Shown piece after piece: positions 45,662-59,819 of a stretch of DNA of 64,000 nucleotides (the first letter of the stretch is position 1; each line of letters starts with the position of its first letter). Source of the stretch: Gymnorhina tibicen (lineage: Eukaryota > Chordata > Aves > Passeriformes > Artamidae). The stretch spans positions 967,670 to 1,031,669 of the forward strand of contig VXAZ01001688.1 of the NCBI GenBank assembly GCA_013399875.1. The letters run 5' to 3'. The notes beneath the pieces were generated by a model that did not search any database, was not told the origin of the DNA, and worked only from the letters and a program-made list of their open reading frames with translations. The translations under genes and the position numbers were made by a program.

Positions 45662-48600
45662 ACTGTGCATATTGTAATAATGGTTATTCTGGGCACCTGT
45701 TTCGCCATGCTCTATGCTTTTCTCAGACTGCTTTATCTATCACATCATATATATTTCCTGGTATGTTTTGAAGATTTTTTGGTGAAATGTTATTTGGATT
45801 TCAGTTAAGAAAATTTGGCTGTGTTCTCTGTGCCAGGAGTAGTGCCAGACATTTCTGTTTTTCATATCAATGATAAATGTATTTTTATTATTTTTACCGT
45901 TTGGCATCTGAGCAACCTTTTTGCATTATTAAATCTGAACAGGGAGAATGATAGCAAATGAGAGGGGAATAAATGGCTGTATGTCCTGATGTATTAATTA
46001 AGCAGACATTTATTATAATCACAGTTTTATAGATGTTGTAAAAAGGTACTTTTTCATCCATGATATACATCTGTGTATGGTAACTTCTGTGAGCATTTTT
46101 GGAAATGTCCAGGTTTCTTAGATTGGAAAATGGGGATCGCTGGTGCAGTACTGTACATGCAGACAACAAGCACAAACAAGCCCTGGGGTGGTGAGTGTAG
46201 ATGGATCCAGCTTGGAATTGAGTGAGGAATGTCTCGATTGAAGGTGGGGGGCTATAAATCCATACGGATCAGGTGCAGCCCGGAGTTTGGGGGATTCTGC
46301 AACGCCTCTTGCTCCTCACTGGAGCTGAGCCAAGCTTGGAGACACAGAGAACCCCTGCACTGGTCAGAGCTGGGGTTATGACTGAAACGACACGAGCCAG
46401 GTAATGTGTCTGATAATGCCAAATCTGAAGTGTTCTTAATCATTTACTTATTCATGAAGTGCAAGCAGCAGCACTGGAAGGAAGGGGATATATCTCTGAC
46501 TCAGATTTCATGTGTTGCCAAATATACAGCAAAGGAAGCACTTTTAATCATCTTACATGAAACCTGTTTAGGATTTGTCTATTCTCTCATCCGTTGGGTT
46601 TCTTTATGCTTCCTGAGCAGAGCTGGTGCCATTTCTTTCCAGAACAAAGGTCCTTTTCTTTGTTTTCTTTTTGTTTGTTTTATTAATTTTCTGCTCGGCA
46701 TTTGGGTTGTGCTGCTTCACAGACAGGAAGTATTTCCCACATTTAGGAAAAGGAAATAGCCTTTGGAGAAAATTCAAAGAAAGTCCATTGGGGAGTGACT
46801 TGCCTGTTCAGAGTGTTATTTCCTATTCCTGAATAGAAACATCAGACTTATTTTTGGCATCACATAGCAGTGCTGCTATAAACACTAGCCTCTTTAATTC
46901 CCATTTTGCAGTGGACATTTATACTGGTAACAGAGAGTGTTTGTTGCTCTCCTGAAATAGGGATGAGTGATAAAAGAAGGAAAATTTTAACAAAACTGCA
47001 AAATTGCCTCTCTCCTGTTGTCCGTGACCTAGACAAGGTCTCTCTGATACTGCTGAGCCCCAGCAAGGAAAATGAGGGGCCTATTTAAACACGAGTTGTC
47101 TGTGATTTTGGAAGTTGTCAGCCTGGAATCCACCAGATCCATGACAGTTGCTGTCATAGGGCTGCCGTTCCTCTGTCTGCAGAGGAGGAGGAGGAGGCTG
47201 CTAGGAGAATGATGGGTGTTTTAATGGGCACTCCTTCTGGAGTGGGGCTGGAGCATAAGGCCATCTATGTCTTTATAAATTGTAATAAGTAGATAAAATC
47301 AGCTGGTGATAACGCAGAGAGGAGGGAATATAACGATGCCCAGTCGTGCTGCTTCTCTCCAGCAGTAAATCCCAAACAGTGTGTGGATAACACCTGGCAG
47401 AAAGGGCAGGGTGGGGAGAGTCACAAACGAGCCAAAGGATGGCAGCTAGTAAAGCTTTTGTTTCAGACTTTATCTACTACTGCCCCTCATCATCACACAG
47501 TGAAAATACTCTCCTGAAAAGAGAATGAATGAGTTTTGAACTTGAATAGACAGGGAAAAAAAATCAAATCGAAAAGATTAAAACCAGTAGTTTCGCTGCA
47601 GGGGGGAAGAAAAGTGTCTCCCCAGCTGTTCCTTTGGATTTCTCCTTGTATATTAATGTCCATGGTGTGTCTGTATCTTGAACCTTGCACCTGGAAGATC
47701 TCTGCCAGCACATGAGGGACACCTGCTTAAATCAGTTGTGCCTGTGTGTTGTCACACGGCAGTGTGTGCCAGTGCATCGGGATTTAGCGGGGCAGCCTCC
47801 TCTGCTGCAATTTCTAAACCACCTCAAAATCAGGGTATTTTGCCAGCTGGAGCTTTCACCTTCATTATGGATGCTGTTTCCTGAAGGTTCATAAGCTTAA
47901 TGTAAATATGTAAAAAGCAAAGCAGGTACAGTGTTGATCTTGGTTCCTCAGCTCTTAGGAACACGAACAGCTAAGGGAGCTGTACCTGGAAATCAGCTGC
48001 TTTGGCTGAGGAAAGCACCTCCACTGCCTGAACTCTTGTGTCGCCCCTTAAACTTAGAATTGTCAGTCTGCAGCTGCCAGTATTTTGGGTTTAGTAGGAT
48101 GAAAAATCAGGGAACACTCTAAAACCCAGAAACAGAGATGTAGCTTCTCTTCTGGTTTCTTGTCGTGAGTTTGAATTGATTCATGAGGCCTCGAAGGAGC
48201 CAGTTCTGGCTGCCACTTCTGGGATGTGAACAGCACTGCATCTGCCTTGCTTGTGGAGGCATCCTAAGAAGAAGAGTGAAGGGGAGGGGGAAAGTCCTGA
48301 ACCAACCCCAAGCAAGCCACAAAAGCCCCCAGCCCGGAATATGCGCCCCGGGCTGCATGTGTCAGGGAAAGGTTTCCTGCAGCCATGTGTGGCGGAAGGC
48401 TCTGCCTGGCGTCCTGGGCGACCACTGTGTGCCATCAACTTGTGTTCAGTGACCTGTCAGAGCAGAGAAGGAATTTCACATGGCCTGAAAAACTGACAGA
48501 ACAGTTCACCTTTCGGAGAAATGTAATATTTTCTGATAAGGAGCTTATGTTAGTTTTCTTAGCAAATAGCCTGAAAGCATTTCTGTCTGTGGCATTTCTA

Positions 48601-51214
48601 GATGTGATAAGTTGAAGGAAACATCCTTGACCATGACTTAACAAAACAGGCCATTTGTTTCATGGGGTAGCTGTTTCCAGAAATGTAAATAAATGGCAAC
48701 TTAAGGATGATATAAAATAAACGATCACAGAGACAGCCCAGAGCTGCATTGTTTCAGGAAACACAAGGCACTATTTATGGAGCTGTAAACAGAGGAGTGT
48801 GTTTATTATTGCACTTGGAATTAAATCAGAAAGCCAGAAAGCTGAAGTTTTGGGAGAGACCAGCCCACATTTAAGCAGCTCTTTGGTGGGGTTACTGCTC
48901 ATGCTGCGTGTTTGTTTTGAACTGAGCCAGCCTGTTCTGTGAGGGCGGCGGGCCTGTCTGGCAGGGCCTAATTCTGCCATTTATTTCGCCACCTCCGTGA
49001 CATGAGTGAAGCTGAAGGGGAGGTGGTGAGCACAGCTGGGGGCAGAACACATCCAGATTTCATTTTGTGTCCATGTCTCAAATATTTTTAAGAGTGTAAA
49101 TTGAGAGCCAGTGGTGACTCTGTAGAAGCAGGTCCTGGTCAGAGCCTCACAGCCAAACCTTTGTGACTTTCTCTGCAGCTCATGGCCAGAGTAGGAGTAT
49201 CCTGAGCCAAATCTGGTGGGATAAACAGAATCCAAGCCTGGTTCTGTGGCTGTGGTTATTCTGGGGTGGATTTAGATGTTTTTGTTCTAGGCAGTACCTA
49301 GCTCTTTAAGAAAGACCCCCAATTAAATAGCGTTCTTGGTAGTTCTGTGCCACATGGTTTGAAACTACGACACTCTTACTAACGATCTTCGTAATTATTA
49401 GAACTATATTTTTGCAAGTCTCACCTGTACCATATGTGCCTCTCTCAAGGAAACATGCTTGGCTCATCTAATACAGTGTTATAAACTGCCTTACACACCC
49501 CTTAAATTGAAAACGCCTTTCCCCCCACTGTTTTACTGGTATTCCTAAACTATTACACCACATTTAAAAATGAATTGTGTGCAATGACATTAGAGAAGGG
49601 GGTTAGGCTTTCTGAGCTGCTACCAGTGACATATGACTGTAGTGACAGTCAGTCAGCAGTATTCAAACTGAATTAATCTGAAAAAGCAGCAGACTTCAAT
49701 GTGGAGTTTAGGAGGAGGCTGAGCAGCTACATATTTACAAAAGGGATGTCACTGAACCGTCTTTCTACCCAGGGATAGCCTATGGCTACTTAATACTTTT
49801 AAACCAGTAGTGGAAGGATTAAATACACCTGAAGTCAGGTCTTTGAGGCCATTTCCCTCTTGTGCTTTCTTTTCCTTACTTGAGTTGCACCTCAGCAGCT
49901 ATTTTTTTGAAGCGCTGTGAGGAAGGGTGGGTATTCTGATACCTTTTATTAGAATTGCACAGAAGTAGGAGAATCCTCACAGAGACGCAGGCTCCTTTTT
50001 CTGTTGCCTTTGAAAAGTTAAGACATGTGAGGTTACACAAGACACAGACACTGCAGTGGAGGAGGAGAGATATGGTAATAAAGGTGATAGTGATACCTTA
50101 ATTTAACAAATATGCAGTGCTAATTATGTAAACATGTGAGAACTCTAAAATCTTCTCATCATGTGTGTCACACAATTGAAATATTTTACAGCCTAATTCG
50201 AGATTATACAGTAATAATGTTATTTTATATTGGCTAGTTGACAAGCATAGGCCAGGGCTGTCTATCAAACAAAACTGTTGTGCCAGATTGTATCTTGGCG
50301 ATAAGCACAAAAGAAGAGCAAGTCAAGTTCTGTTTACATATTAATCATTGAATCAGATTTAGGTCTGTACTGCAGACACTGCCTTAACTGGTGTCTGTAA
50401 GGGGAAAAAAAAAACTGTGCTTGGGTGGGCCATATTTTGAACAAAGTAATTTCTACAGAAAGCTGCTACAAAGCTCCAGGTCCTATTTTGCAAATGTACC
50501 TAAGAGATCAGGTTCCATTCAGAGGGATTTAGGTGGCAATAGCTTTTCTCTTTTACAATTTTTAACTTTTTTTCCCCGTTTTTGCTCACGGACGTTGGGA
50601 TCGACGCATTGAAATCTGTTGGGATTCTGGCACCTTAGCTGATTATAGAGCTTTATTTGTACTTCTGTGTTAACAGGATGCTCTCATGTATGAAACAAAA
50701 TGAGCATGGTAAACAAATTATAAAACCTGGACAGGTCTGGTGGCATAAAGTAGAAAACACGGTTTTCCCCACTCTCAAGTGTGCGCTACATTTGGTACTA
50801 TTTTGCTCTAAGTCTCTCAGCGTTGCATCCAAAATTCTCCTGCCCTCACTACCATGGCAAACAGCACTCTTCCCAAAATCCAAGTCTGAAATCCTGGCCT
50901 CAGTGAGGACAGCGGAGGTGCCACCTTCAGGTCAGCACAAAGGGGTGTTGCTGTAGATGTGCTTGGTGAGACTGGACTGTCAGCCTATCCAGCCCCAAGT
51001 GCAGCTTTTGGGAATACTCAGTACCACATTGCTCAAGGGAAGACACAAACATTTTTTAGTGCCCAAAGAGGATGTTTCTCTCCAACCTCCATCAGCCCAT
51101 GGTTCCTGTCTGTCACAAAGCATTAGGGGTTTCAGCCTTTCTGAGATATTTATCTTAATCCTAGCTGGAATGTCCTCATTATTCACATAAGCATCTAAAT
51201 TAAACTATTCTATA
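45662..51214. other. Non-coding stretch, no gene seen
   Basis: AT-rich to moderate composition. Open frames at 46406-46759, 47678-47894 and 48183-48615 are short, unrecognised and without supported splice context. No RNA gene or interspersed repeat was recognised. Confidence 0.5.
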
Positions 51215-52115
51215 TCATATTAAGTCCTTAGCCAGAAGGATATCTTGTGGCAATCAGTTCCGTAGGTTAATTATGAACTGTGTAAAATAATATTTCCCTT
51301 ATTGGTTTTTAAAGATGTTGTTTTTCAGCATTGTTGCATTAGGAGGAGAGGACTCCAGGACCAGGCAATTGATCTTCTCTCTAACTGTCATTAACTCTCT
51401 CGTGTCCCCTTTTTATTTGTCTTCAGTAAACTAAGCAGCCCCAATCTTCACAGTCCTTTCTTCTGCCACTAATCATTTTTGTTGCCCCTTGCTATTTCAG
51501 CTTTATGGTTTTCTGAGTGAGTTGATTGTAGCTTGGTACAGCATTTCAGATACGCTGTCCAGTTATTCAGTGATGTGGTAATTTAGTATTAATTCCTATC
51601 CTGTTCTTTATGCAGCCCAACAACATATTTACTTTTTTGACTGCTGCTCCCAATTCTTCAGCTTTCTCATTGAGTTGTCCAGAGTGGCACACGTTCTCTC
51701 CTCCCTCTTTTTCCCAAGTGGTTGGTTAATTTACAACCTAGCCTTGTGCATGAGTTTTGAAAATTATTCATTCAAATATGCATTACCTTGCATTTATGAA
51801 CAGTGGATTTCATCTGTCTTCATGCTGCGCATCTGTCTAGCTTTTCTAATCTTTTGTAATCACGAGTAACCTAAATATTTTTGAGCCCTGTGCAAATTTT
51901 GTCACCTTCCCCTCTCTTTTCCAGAATGCTAATGAATATATTAAACATCCCCAGTCCTAATACTGACTGCTGAAGCACTTCATGGTGAGCCTTTTAGCAA
52001 GCTAGCAATCAACAATTTATTTCTACCCTTTTGTTTCTGTCTCTGGCTGTCTTTGTTTAACATACAGATTTATTTTCAAAGCCTTGCTATTTCCAAGTGT
52101 TCTGCTGAGAGCCCT
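51215..52115 (-). mobile_element. Old CR1-type LINE fragment, inactive
   Basis: Read on the plus strand, this is the antisense of the 3' part of a CR1-family LINE. Landmarks match the element as I know it from bird, turtle and crocodilian genomes: CTTGTGGCAATCAGTTCC with GGTTAATTATG (51243-51273), CTAATCATTTTTGTTGCCC (51471-51489), TTTTTTGACTGCTGC (51634-51648), ATGCATTACCTTGCATTTAT (51778-51797) and GCAAATTTTGTCACC (51892-51906). The minus strand near 51775-51815 translates to reverse-transcriptase-like residues (QMK...HKCKVMH). The copy is full of substitutions and small indels, lacks the 5' part and cannot be active. It is ancient rather than lineage-specific. Ends are approximate. Confidence 0.85.
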
Positions 52116-52640
52116 CCCACAGGGTGTGGGAACAAATGCCTGGCTCTGCCCTCGGATGTCCAGTGATACCCGACACTGGTGCCTAACACAGCGTTCACAG
52201 GTCTGTTAAGGTTCTGTCAGCTGTGGTGCAGAGGGGTGGACTTGGTTAGGAAATAGAGGTGCAGGTACTGGCAGGTTTGGCAGCCTTGTTCACATCCCCC
52301 CCAAAATAAAAAGAGAGGAGAGGGAGATGGATTTATGCAGCTCACTGAAAAGAGACTTTTTTCCCTCACCTTCCGCAGTTTAAAGCTTTCAGAACAGCGC
52401 TGCTGGCCAGCCAGGGTAAGTGGATATATAGCATGAGGCTCCTTGCAGTAAGACTGATGGTTTGCACTGGGGTTCCAGGAACAAAAAGAAAAGCCAGTCC
52501 TTCTCCCAGAACTGTGTTTGAGTTCCCTTTCAGCCACTTGGTCACCACCTTTCACAAGAGGCAGGTGACAAGTCCATGGTGCTGCCTGCAGCTAATTGCA
52601 AAGTGTTTGGTGCTGCAAGGTGCATCATATGGTGATTGTT
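52116..52640. other. Non-coding stretch, nothing recognised
   Basis: Short open frames only. Part may be further diverged LINE sequence continuing from the left, but no landmark supports that. Confidence 0.5.
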
Positions 52641-52667
52641 ATCATCATCATCATCATCATCATCATC
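52641..52667 (+). repeat. (ATC)9 microsatellite
   Basis: Nine perfect ATC triplets, followed by ACC. In one frame it reads as a His run (CAT/CAC), but that frame has no coding support. Likely length-polymorphic. Confidence 0.95.
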
Positions 52668-55600
52668 ACCTCGGTCTGAATGTTGCTGGAACATGGAAAA
52701 CAATGGTCAGGCCCTGCTTTGTTCTTCTCACAGGGTGTTAATGGCCTGGGTTTGGTTTTGTTAACTTTAATGGGCTGTAGTTTGTTCCAGTTATTGAAAT
52801 TAATTCTCTTACGGCTCCTCTGTCAAACAGAGACACGTTCAGTTTGCAGGTGGGGAATTGGGGCAGGGAGAGGCTTTGGCTGCTCACAGGAAAGGCTTGT
52901 GGCAGGCAGAGCGGCGGCTGGGACCCCTCTCTCCCAAGTCCTAGGGAGGACCTGCTCTTTAGTTTTGGTTTTCTCAGCAGGAATTCCAAGATTATCGTGC
53001 CAGGCGAGCACGTGTCGGTTTTCATCACTCCCGTTGTTCCCGAGTCCCTGGCCATCGGCCTCTCTCCCTGCTCCCTTCCCTGCATGGGCTCTGCTTTCTA
53101 TCCTTGCTCCATTGTGTGCTTGAGTGGTGGCTCATACCTTAAAGCTGTTATTTTCTAGTTTTAATAATATTTTGCAACTCATTTCCTGTTTCTTAGCTGA
53201 CAGCCATTCCAGAAGTAATATTTGGCAGGTACTAATTTGGGTGATGACCACTTGATCTACATTTTTGGTGGGTAATTACTGAGTCAGAAGTGAGCAAATT
53301 TGATATCCCCTGACAGTCAGTGAGGCAGGCATTTTTACTACCCACTCATTAGAGATTCACTGGTAGTGAAATGCCCTGAATTTTGTTAGTTCTCCCAGAC
53401 ACAGGAAAAATCTGTTTGTTAAGTACCACAAGTTACTACTTATGTTTATTTTGTCACACTTGCGTGGTCCAGAATACATTGGCACTTCGAACAACGCTTT
53501 CTTTTAAGACAAGGTGCTTTGGTAGAGTGAAACCACCACGGGGCCAAAATTCCTATGGCTTGTGAAGCTGGGCACAGTCCTGTGTCCTACGGCAAATCTC
53601 CTCCACAGAGATTTGTGTTGTTTCACAGCGATAAGTGAATCTCAGAAGATTTGGAGGCCTCATTTGGAAAGTTCACAAACTGATGCCAAGTCTCTCCAAA
53701 CTGCAGGAGCCAGATTCCCTGGTTTGCTCTGGCAGCTTTGCCTCGCTCTGGTGATACAAAGCAGCTGCAAATCTCCTCGTGCTGCCCAGCTCAGCGAGGT
53801 TTGTGGTGCCTCGCGTTGCCAGAGCACACCAGTGAGCCTTGCCCTCCGAACTGCCTGTGTACATGGAATTGGGCTGGATGTCTCCTGAGAAAAGGGGCCA
53901 GTCTGAGATTATCGGCACAGCTTGCTTCCTTGCATTACTTTGGCACCAGGCTCTGCTTCCCGTAAGACCTTGTGCAAAAGCGAGCAAAAAGAAAACATAA
54001 TGTGGGAAGAAATAGCCAGACTTCTTTTCAAATGTCAGAGAGATTCAGATTTATTTTGAGTTCTAGAAGAAATGTGGGAAAGGGATATTTGCCAGATTCT
54101 TGGCCTCCCCATCTGGCTTCTATGAACTACCTTTTTATTCCTTCTTTCCCCATAAGTTTTCCCAAATCACGGAGCTCAAGTCCCCACAGCAACTCCCCCG
54201 AGAACCAGCTTAAGTAGACTGAGAATCTAAATAAAACCTGATCGTTGTTTTTGAACCAAGAAGCAGCTGGTATGGTGCCTAGTTTTTTCATTTTCCTTCC
54301 AAAATATCTAAAGATATTCAAGTTATTTTGAACGTGACAAGGTACCTGAACCAATACTTTTCCTGGAACACTCAATAAAGCCTTCTCTCCGTCCTTCACA
54401 TCTCATTCCACAGTGAGCCCTTCTGTGTTTGTAGATCATCGTTCTCTTGGACTTTTTCCTGACTCCTTGTTCGCACTCAGCTCTCCATCCCTTTTGGTTA
54501 TCCCTTGGCACGTGGGGTCAGCCTCCCTCAGCTGTACTTGTAGGATCATTGCTTTGGTGACAGCACTGAGGGTGGTTTTGTTGGTGTGTAGTATGTGGCT
54601 CTTCAGGTTTCTTTTGAGCAATATTGATTAAATACATTTAGTCTCTTAATGTGGTTTAAATACGCAGGGTGTGTTGTGCAGTCCCTCCACAGAGAGGACA
54701 GAAAACCAGTCCCCAAGAATTCCATCAGAATTCATTAGGGTTTTGATGAATTGCAACTGCTAAGAAATTGTCTCCCAGGACTTGGAAATTAGTCAGTACC
54801 GAACAGTACAGATGTCAAATCAGCTGAAGAGAATAAATCTGAAAAATACTGTCTGAGAGAATTGTCTGTGCCGCAAGTCTGCAGAAATGGTTTAAAAAGG
54901 AAAAGAAAATCCCTTCAAGAAGGGATTGGGCATCCCAGAGATGTGGCTTTACTTTCTTGTTCTTCTGAAGTGCTTTCCAAGGAGGGTGTGTGCATACAAA
55001 ATTAGCGGGGAGAATATCGATTTTAGTCTCTGAATTTGATTTCAAGGTTTGGATTGATTCAGTCTAAATACATTGAGTTTGAAAGAGATCCAGCCATTTA
55101 TTTCTAAGTGGCATTTAAAATAAATATTGCTCTATATTAATCTAGTGAATAGTATTGTAAGTGCCACAGTTTATGCTTATTACACTTATTGAACGGGCTC
55201 CAGTATCTCCTATAGAATAAATGGCGGAAACAGGAAAAAATTCTTTTGATTCTTCAAAACTGTATCAGTCACTTCCTGGACTGAACATCGGGTCAGTATT
55301 GGAGGAAAATCATGCACAGATCTATATACCATTGGCAACGTGATTATCTTTTCAGTTGTGAAAACTATATGTGTACCCTTTGTTTTCTGATGGAAATGAG
55401 TATCTAAGTATCCTCCTGTGTGGAGCAGGGCAGAGATGTTGTTCGGAAAGCCCAGTTCTGGAGACTGCTGGAGCAAGCAGTGCTTAAAGGTGCTCGAGCT
55501 GGTGGGATTGGACACAGATAACAGCCATTAAAGACTTTAGCAGCAGCCTGGTGTGTTTTTGGTGTTATTCTGAAGCTTTGAGGGTGTTTGGATGTGAGAT

Positions 55601-56624
55601 TTTGCTTTGATTCCCCCCCCCCNCCACTGCCTGTTTGCATTTGGGATTTTGCTAAAATTGGATTTTGAACCCCAAATTCAAGCTTTTATTTAAAACGCTG
55701 ATGTTGGCCAATCACAGAAATAATTGCCAAAGTAAAACTGATCCAGAATTAATTTTGGATCCTGGCCACTGTAGAATTCCACAGGTTCTTATATCTGCTT
55801 CAGATCCCACCGGAAAACTGCTCTTGATGCTATAGGTTTGTTTATATGGTTTTTCGTAGGAACAAAAAAAAAGAGGAATGAGAACTAAAAGTGCGTAAAA
55901 GGAAAAACAAAGGGAAAAGAAAGTGTGGAATAACAACATCTGGGTGTTCTTTGTGGACTGGAAGATTTGTTTCCCCATTGATACGTGGGAGAGAGGAGTT
56001 ATTCTGGGGGTAGTGAGAATTTCCTATCATGAAAACCTCTGCTAAACTCATCCTTTTTTCAGTTTGGGAGTTGGTGTTTTCTCACTGTATCTTCACATAC
56101 TTCAGCACCTCCTGGTTTAGGGAGAGGACCACTCAGGTAATGCGATATTTCTGACCCTGCCAGAGTAAGAAAGTCCTGAAGAACTCACTCCTGAAAGGTT
56201 ACCTGAAAGGAACTCAGCCTTTTCTGGGGTTCATCCAACTTGCTGAAAGATTTAAATCTGATTAATGCTAATAATGGTGCATAGAAGAACCTAATCTCTT
56301 GTGTCTATACAATGCAAAGAGAGAAGGAATCTTAGAAAGCAAGGAAATATCATGTATCACTCTTCTGTCTTTATTTGCTGTGATTCTAATTCAGTTTATT
56401 TACTAAACAAAAGAGATTAGAAGGTTTCTCAAACAATACTTTCATATAACCCAGTCTCTTAAGTTGTACTGTGAAATTTTCATGGTTTTGTATTTAGCTT
56501 CCCTACATTTAGCTTTACTAGAGTAACTCTGAACCGGCTTCCACCATTCCACCCTAAAAGCTATAATTTCATTATGTTATCCTTTTCCCCTTCCCCTCTT
56601 TGCACTCTTGTACAGTTATCCAGT
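52668..56624. other. Non-coding stretch, no gene seen; one ambiguous base
   Basis: A 147-codon plus frame at 52680-53123 overlaps minus frames and looks like composition, not a gene. A C-run at 55613-55625 contains the only N in the window, at 55623, probably an unresolved homopolymer length. No RNA gene was seen. Confidence 0.55.
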
Positions 56625-56715
56625 GTTCAGGAAAGCATTTAAACACTCACTTGATTCCATGAAATCAGTGAGACTCAAACATGTGCTTAAGTGCCTGCTG
56701 AATTAGGGCCCTGAT
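56625..56715. repeat. Second old palindromic-type repeat fragment
   Basis: CAGGAAAGCATTTAAACACT at one end and ACATGTGCTTAAGTGC followed by CTGCTGAATTAGGGCCC at the other match the two arms of the same remembered repeat as the copy at 14011-14090, around a GAAATCAGTGAGACT centre. The shared CAGGAAAGCA(C/T)TT start supports one family. Both copies are well diverged. The family name is uncertain. Confidence 0.4.
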
Positions 56716-59700
56716 TTACATCATAAATCCATCACCCTCACTCACTGAGGCTCATCACTGGCAGCTCTCACAAACTTTGTCACTCACCCTCTGCTGCCTG
56801 CAGAACCGGGAGAGGTTCCTTCCTCCTGCCGTCCCACCCTCAGGGGAGGGCACAAACCAGGCCCTGCAGCTTTTCCCACATTTAAACAAGTTCCAGGAAG
56901 ATTATTGGAAGCTCTCAGCCAGGTTACGCAACCCATAAAAGTACAAATGATTTACAAATATTTAACAAGGAAAAAACTAATTATGTGGCTCCTGTCACAA
57001 TGAGGGCAGGCTCAGAAATGGTATAATCAATATGGGAATGTTAGCTGTAATGCAGTCTGTCAGCTTTTTAACCAACCAAAAAACTCCAGCGAGTCTATAA
57101 ACAGGATTGACCCTCTCTCTGCTGAATCCTGGCTATGCCAGCAATATTTTCCTCTCATTATGTTCCGTTTTAGCAGTTGTCTGTCATGGGGTCTTTTGAA
57201 CACTCTTATTAAAGAGGCATCTATCCTGCAACTGAGTGAACTTACCTCCGAGTACAGCAGCTAGGAAGGAACTAGCAAAACCAGAATTTTAGCCAATTCC
57301 CAGAAAGCCAAATTCCATTTCAGGCCCCAAATGAGTCTTTAGAGGTTCACAGGAACCTGACATTTGCTACTATGGCTATGAAAAATCACCCATGGTTCAG
57401 GTGAAGGATATGTTTGAGGTTTTGTTAGACAAGGCTTGTGTTTCACCTTTGCACTACTGCTACCTGTTAGCTAGGATTATTTTAGCTATATATTTATATC
57501 ACTACATGTTTATATATAATATATATTCTATTTTGGGCTAATTTCCTCTAAAGGGGAGTAGGTTTCCTCCAAAAGGGTCTGCCAGCAGCAGCTTGCTGGT
57601 GTTGGGTGTCATGGCTCCTGGGTGCACAGAAGATGGAAGTTTGAACCCTTTCTGCCCGACAGAAACTACTGAAATCTGACTACACCACATAGTGCAGGAA
57701 ATTGTTTTCTTATGAGGTGCATATGTTTTAAAAGAAGCAACATTGCCATGTATTTTACATGGGTTATTAAATAACTGTATAAATTTAATGATTCAGATGT
57801 TTTGCATTATAACCTGGCATCTCAGGAGGCATGAAAATAGCACAGTAGGAAAATGTCATTGCATACTTCATAGGCAGAGCTGTTAACAAATGGAAATCCT
57901 TTTATAACTATAGAAGAGATCCATCTTTAGTCCCCTGCCTGTCTCAACCTTCCACTGGTCTTCTGATGTGAATAAACTGTGACTAACGTGCAGTAGAAAC
58001 GAGGCTGTTGGAACTGCCAGAAATCTTTACTTACTTAGAGAGAGAAGAAAATATCTCTAGTTTGCAATTATTATCAGTGCATGAAAATGGCAAGAACCCT
58101 GTTTTGGCATTCACCTCAGGGAGCAGAGGGAGCAGATCACCATCATCTGATCTCTTGAAAAATGGATACTTTCTAACCTGGGAAGTTTAAGCACAGATCA
58201 TCAATATTTCTGTTCATAAAGTGCTGGGTGGGTATTGCTCCCCTTGATTTGTTGTTTGTTAGACTAGTTTTGGTTGGTTACAGCATTATACATTGTAGGA
58301 ACTTTATTTATTGCCAGTGTCACAACAAAGCAAAGCTGCTATTATGTTATAACAAACTAAAGCCACATTTCTAAAGCATCGCACCTGCCCAAACTGCAGT
58401 GCTGTAACACCTAATTTACGGTTTATTCCAATCGCGTGGACACTGGAAACGTAAAATAATAATAAAGAAAAGGTTTAGTTGGCCCGTCCCAGCAGAAGTC
58501 CTTTCTGGTGTGGCTGTTCATCATGCAGGAAGCTAAGAAAAATGTATTGTCCAGGCTGGTTTTGTAGGGTAAGCGCACAGAGGCACAAATATTGGTGCAG
58601 TCAAATGCCCTGTGAGCCCCTGGCCGGATGATGGCTCACCAGGGTCTGCTGGGGTGGAAAGAACCGCAGGTAAACGCAGCTCCCCGTGCCACGACGTGCA
58701 GGGACAGGATCTGTGGAAGGATGAACCCTAGGAAAAGACTGTGGAGGGATGAAATGAGTGCTTGAGAGTGCATCTGGAGGTACTCTCTACTCTGGTAATT
58801 TTTTCTGGTGCTAAAGCACACCATCCCAGCAGGAAACTGGTGGCAGCCGGAGGTGTTGAGTAGCTTTTTTCATTGGGATGTTACTGGTGAATCTTGGTCC
58901 TGGCTGCAGCTGCCGCTGTCCCATTTTACCATGGTGTTTTTCCATGCTCCTGCACGTCGGGGTGATCTTGCAGCATTCCCAGGCATTTGAAAGGGAGCCC
59001 CTGGACAATATGTTTTGGTGTGGTAAAATGTTGGTCTATGTCTGGAAGAGTTGGCAAGAGGAGCTTGACAAATAATTTGCAGTTAATAGTTTGCTTGATT
59101 TTTTTTTTTTTCCCCTTTTACTTTTTGGCAGATAGTTCTGCAGACTCATAAATTTGCTGTAAATAACTCCTAAGAGCAGGAAGTACTACAGCAGTTCTTG
59201 AAAAAGTAAGAGTAGCAAAAGAATGTGACAAATTCAGTAGCTGAGCCATCAGGATACAGAGAGCAGGTATCAAGCTGTGCCATATGTACAGTCACGGTTG
59301 GCTTGGAAAGTCTCCTCTCGTAAAACCAAATTGTTCCACTAGGAAGTGAAGCCAGGAGCCTTTTGCCTACAAAATTAAATTGTTCTTTTTTTTCCCCAAA
59401 CCAATTGCGCTTTTTTTTGTTTTGTTTAATGAAACACCAGGCAGAATCTCATTTTTCTCCTCCAGCTCTACCTGTCTTTTTCCTCTTATTTCACCCCTCC
59501 CCTGCCCGCCTTCCACCTCAGGGCGAATGGAAAATCTCATCTTCTTTTTAGGCTATTTATCTTCTCCTTCCCAAAACAGTCTCCTGCAACCCTCGCTGTC
59601 TTCTGCCAATATGAAGTTGGACAAGTAAAGAGAAATGGCCAGGGGAGCTGGAGGGAGGCTGATGACTGGAACAGTAACCAGCTTGTTCCCTGACTGACAG

Positions 59701-59819
59701 AGTCGAGTCCGGTTGAACCTCGCTCTGGGAGAGGCAGCTCAGGCAGGGAAGGATGAGATCCTTCATTTCCCCGAGATTATACATTCAGATCGATGACTAA
59801 ACTAGGGAGATGGGCCTGC
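56716..59819. other. Non-coding stretch, no gene seen
   Basis: AT-rich, with a TATA-rich patch at about 57485-57530 and a T-run near 59100. The 56880-57260 part has conserved-element-like texture. Open frames are short and unrecognised. Confidence 0.5.

Noticed and set aside
52641..52667. Poly-His-coding run
   Set aside because: It is simply an (ATC)9 microsatellite read in one frame.
52680..53123. 147-codon plus-strand open frame
   Set aside because: Leu/Ser/Pro-rich without a domain, overlapped by several frames on the other strand, and no splice support.
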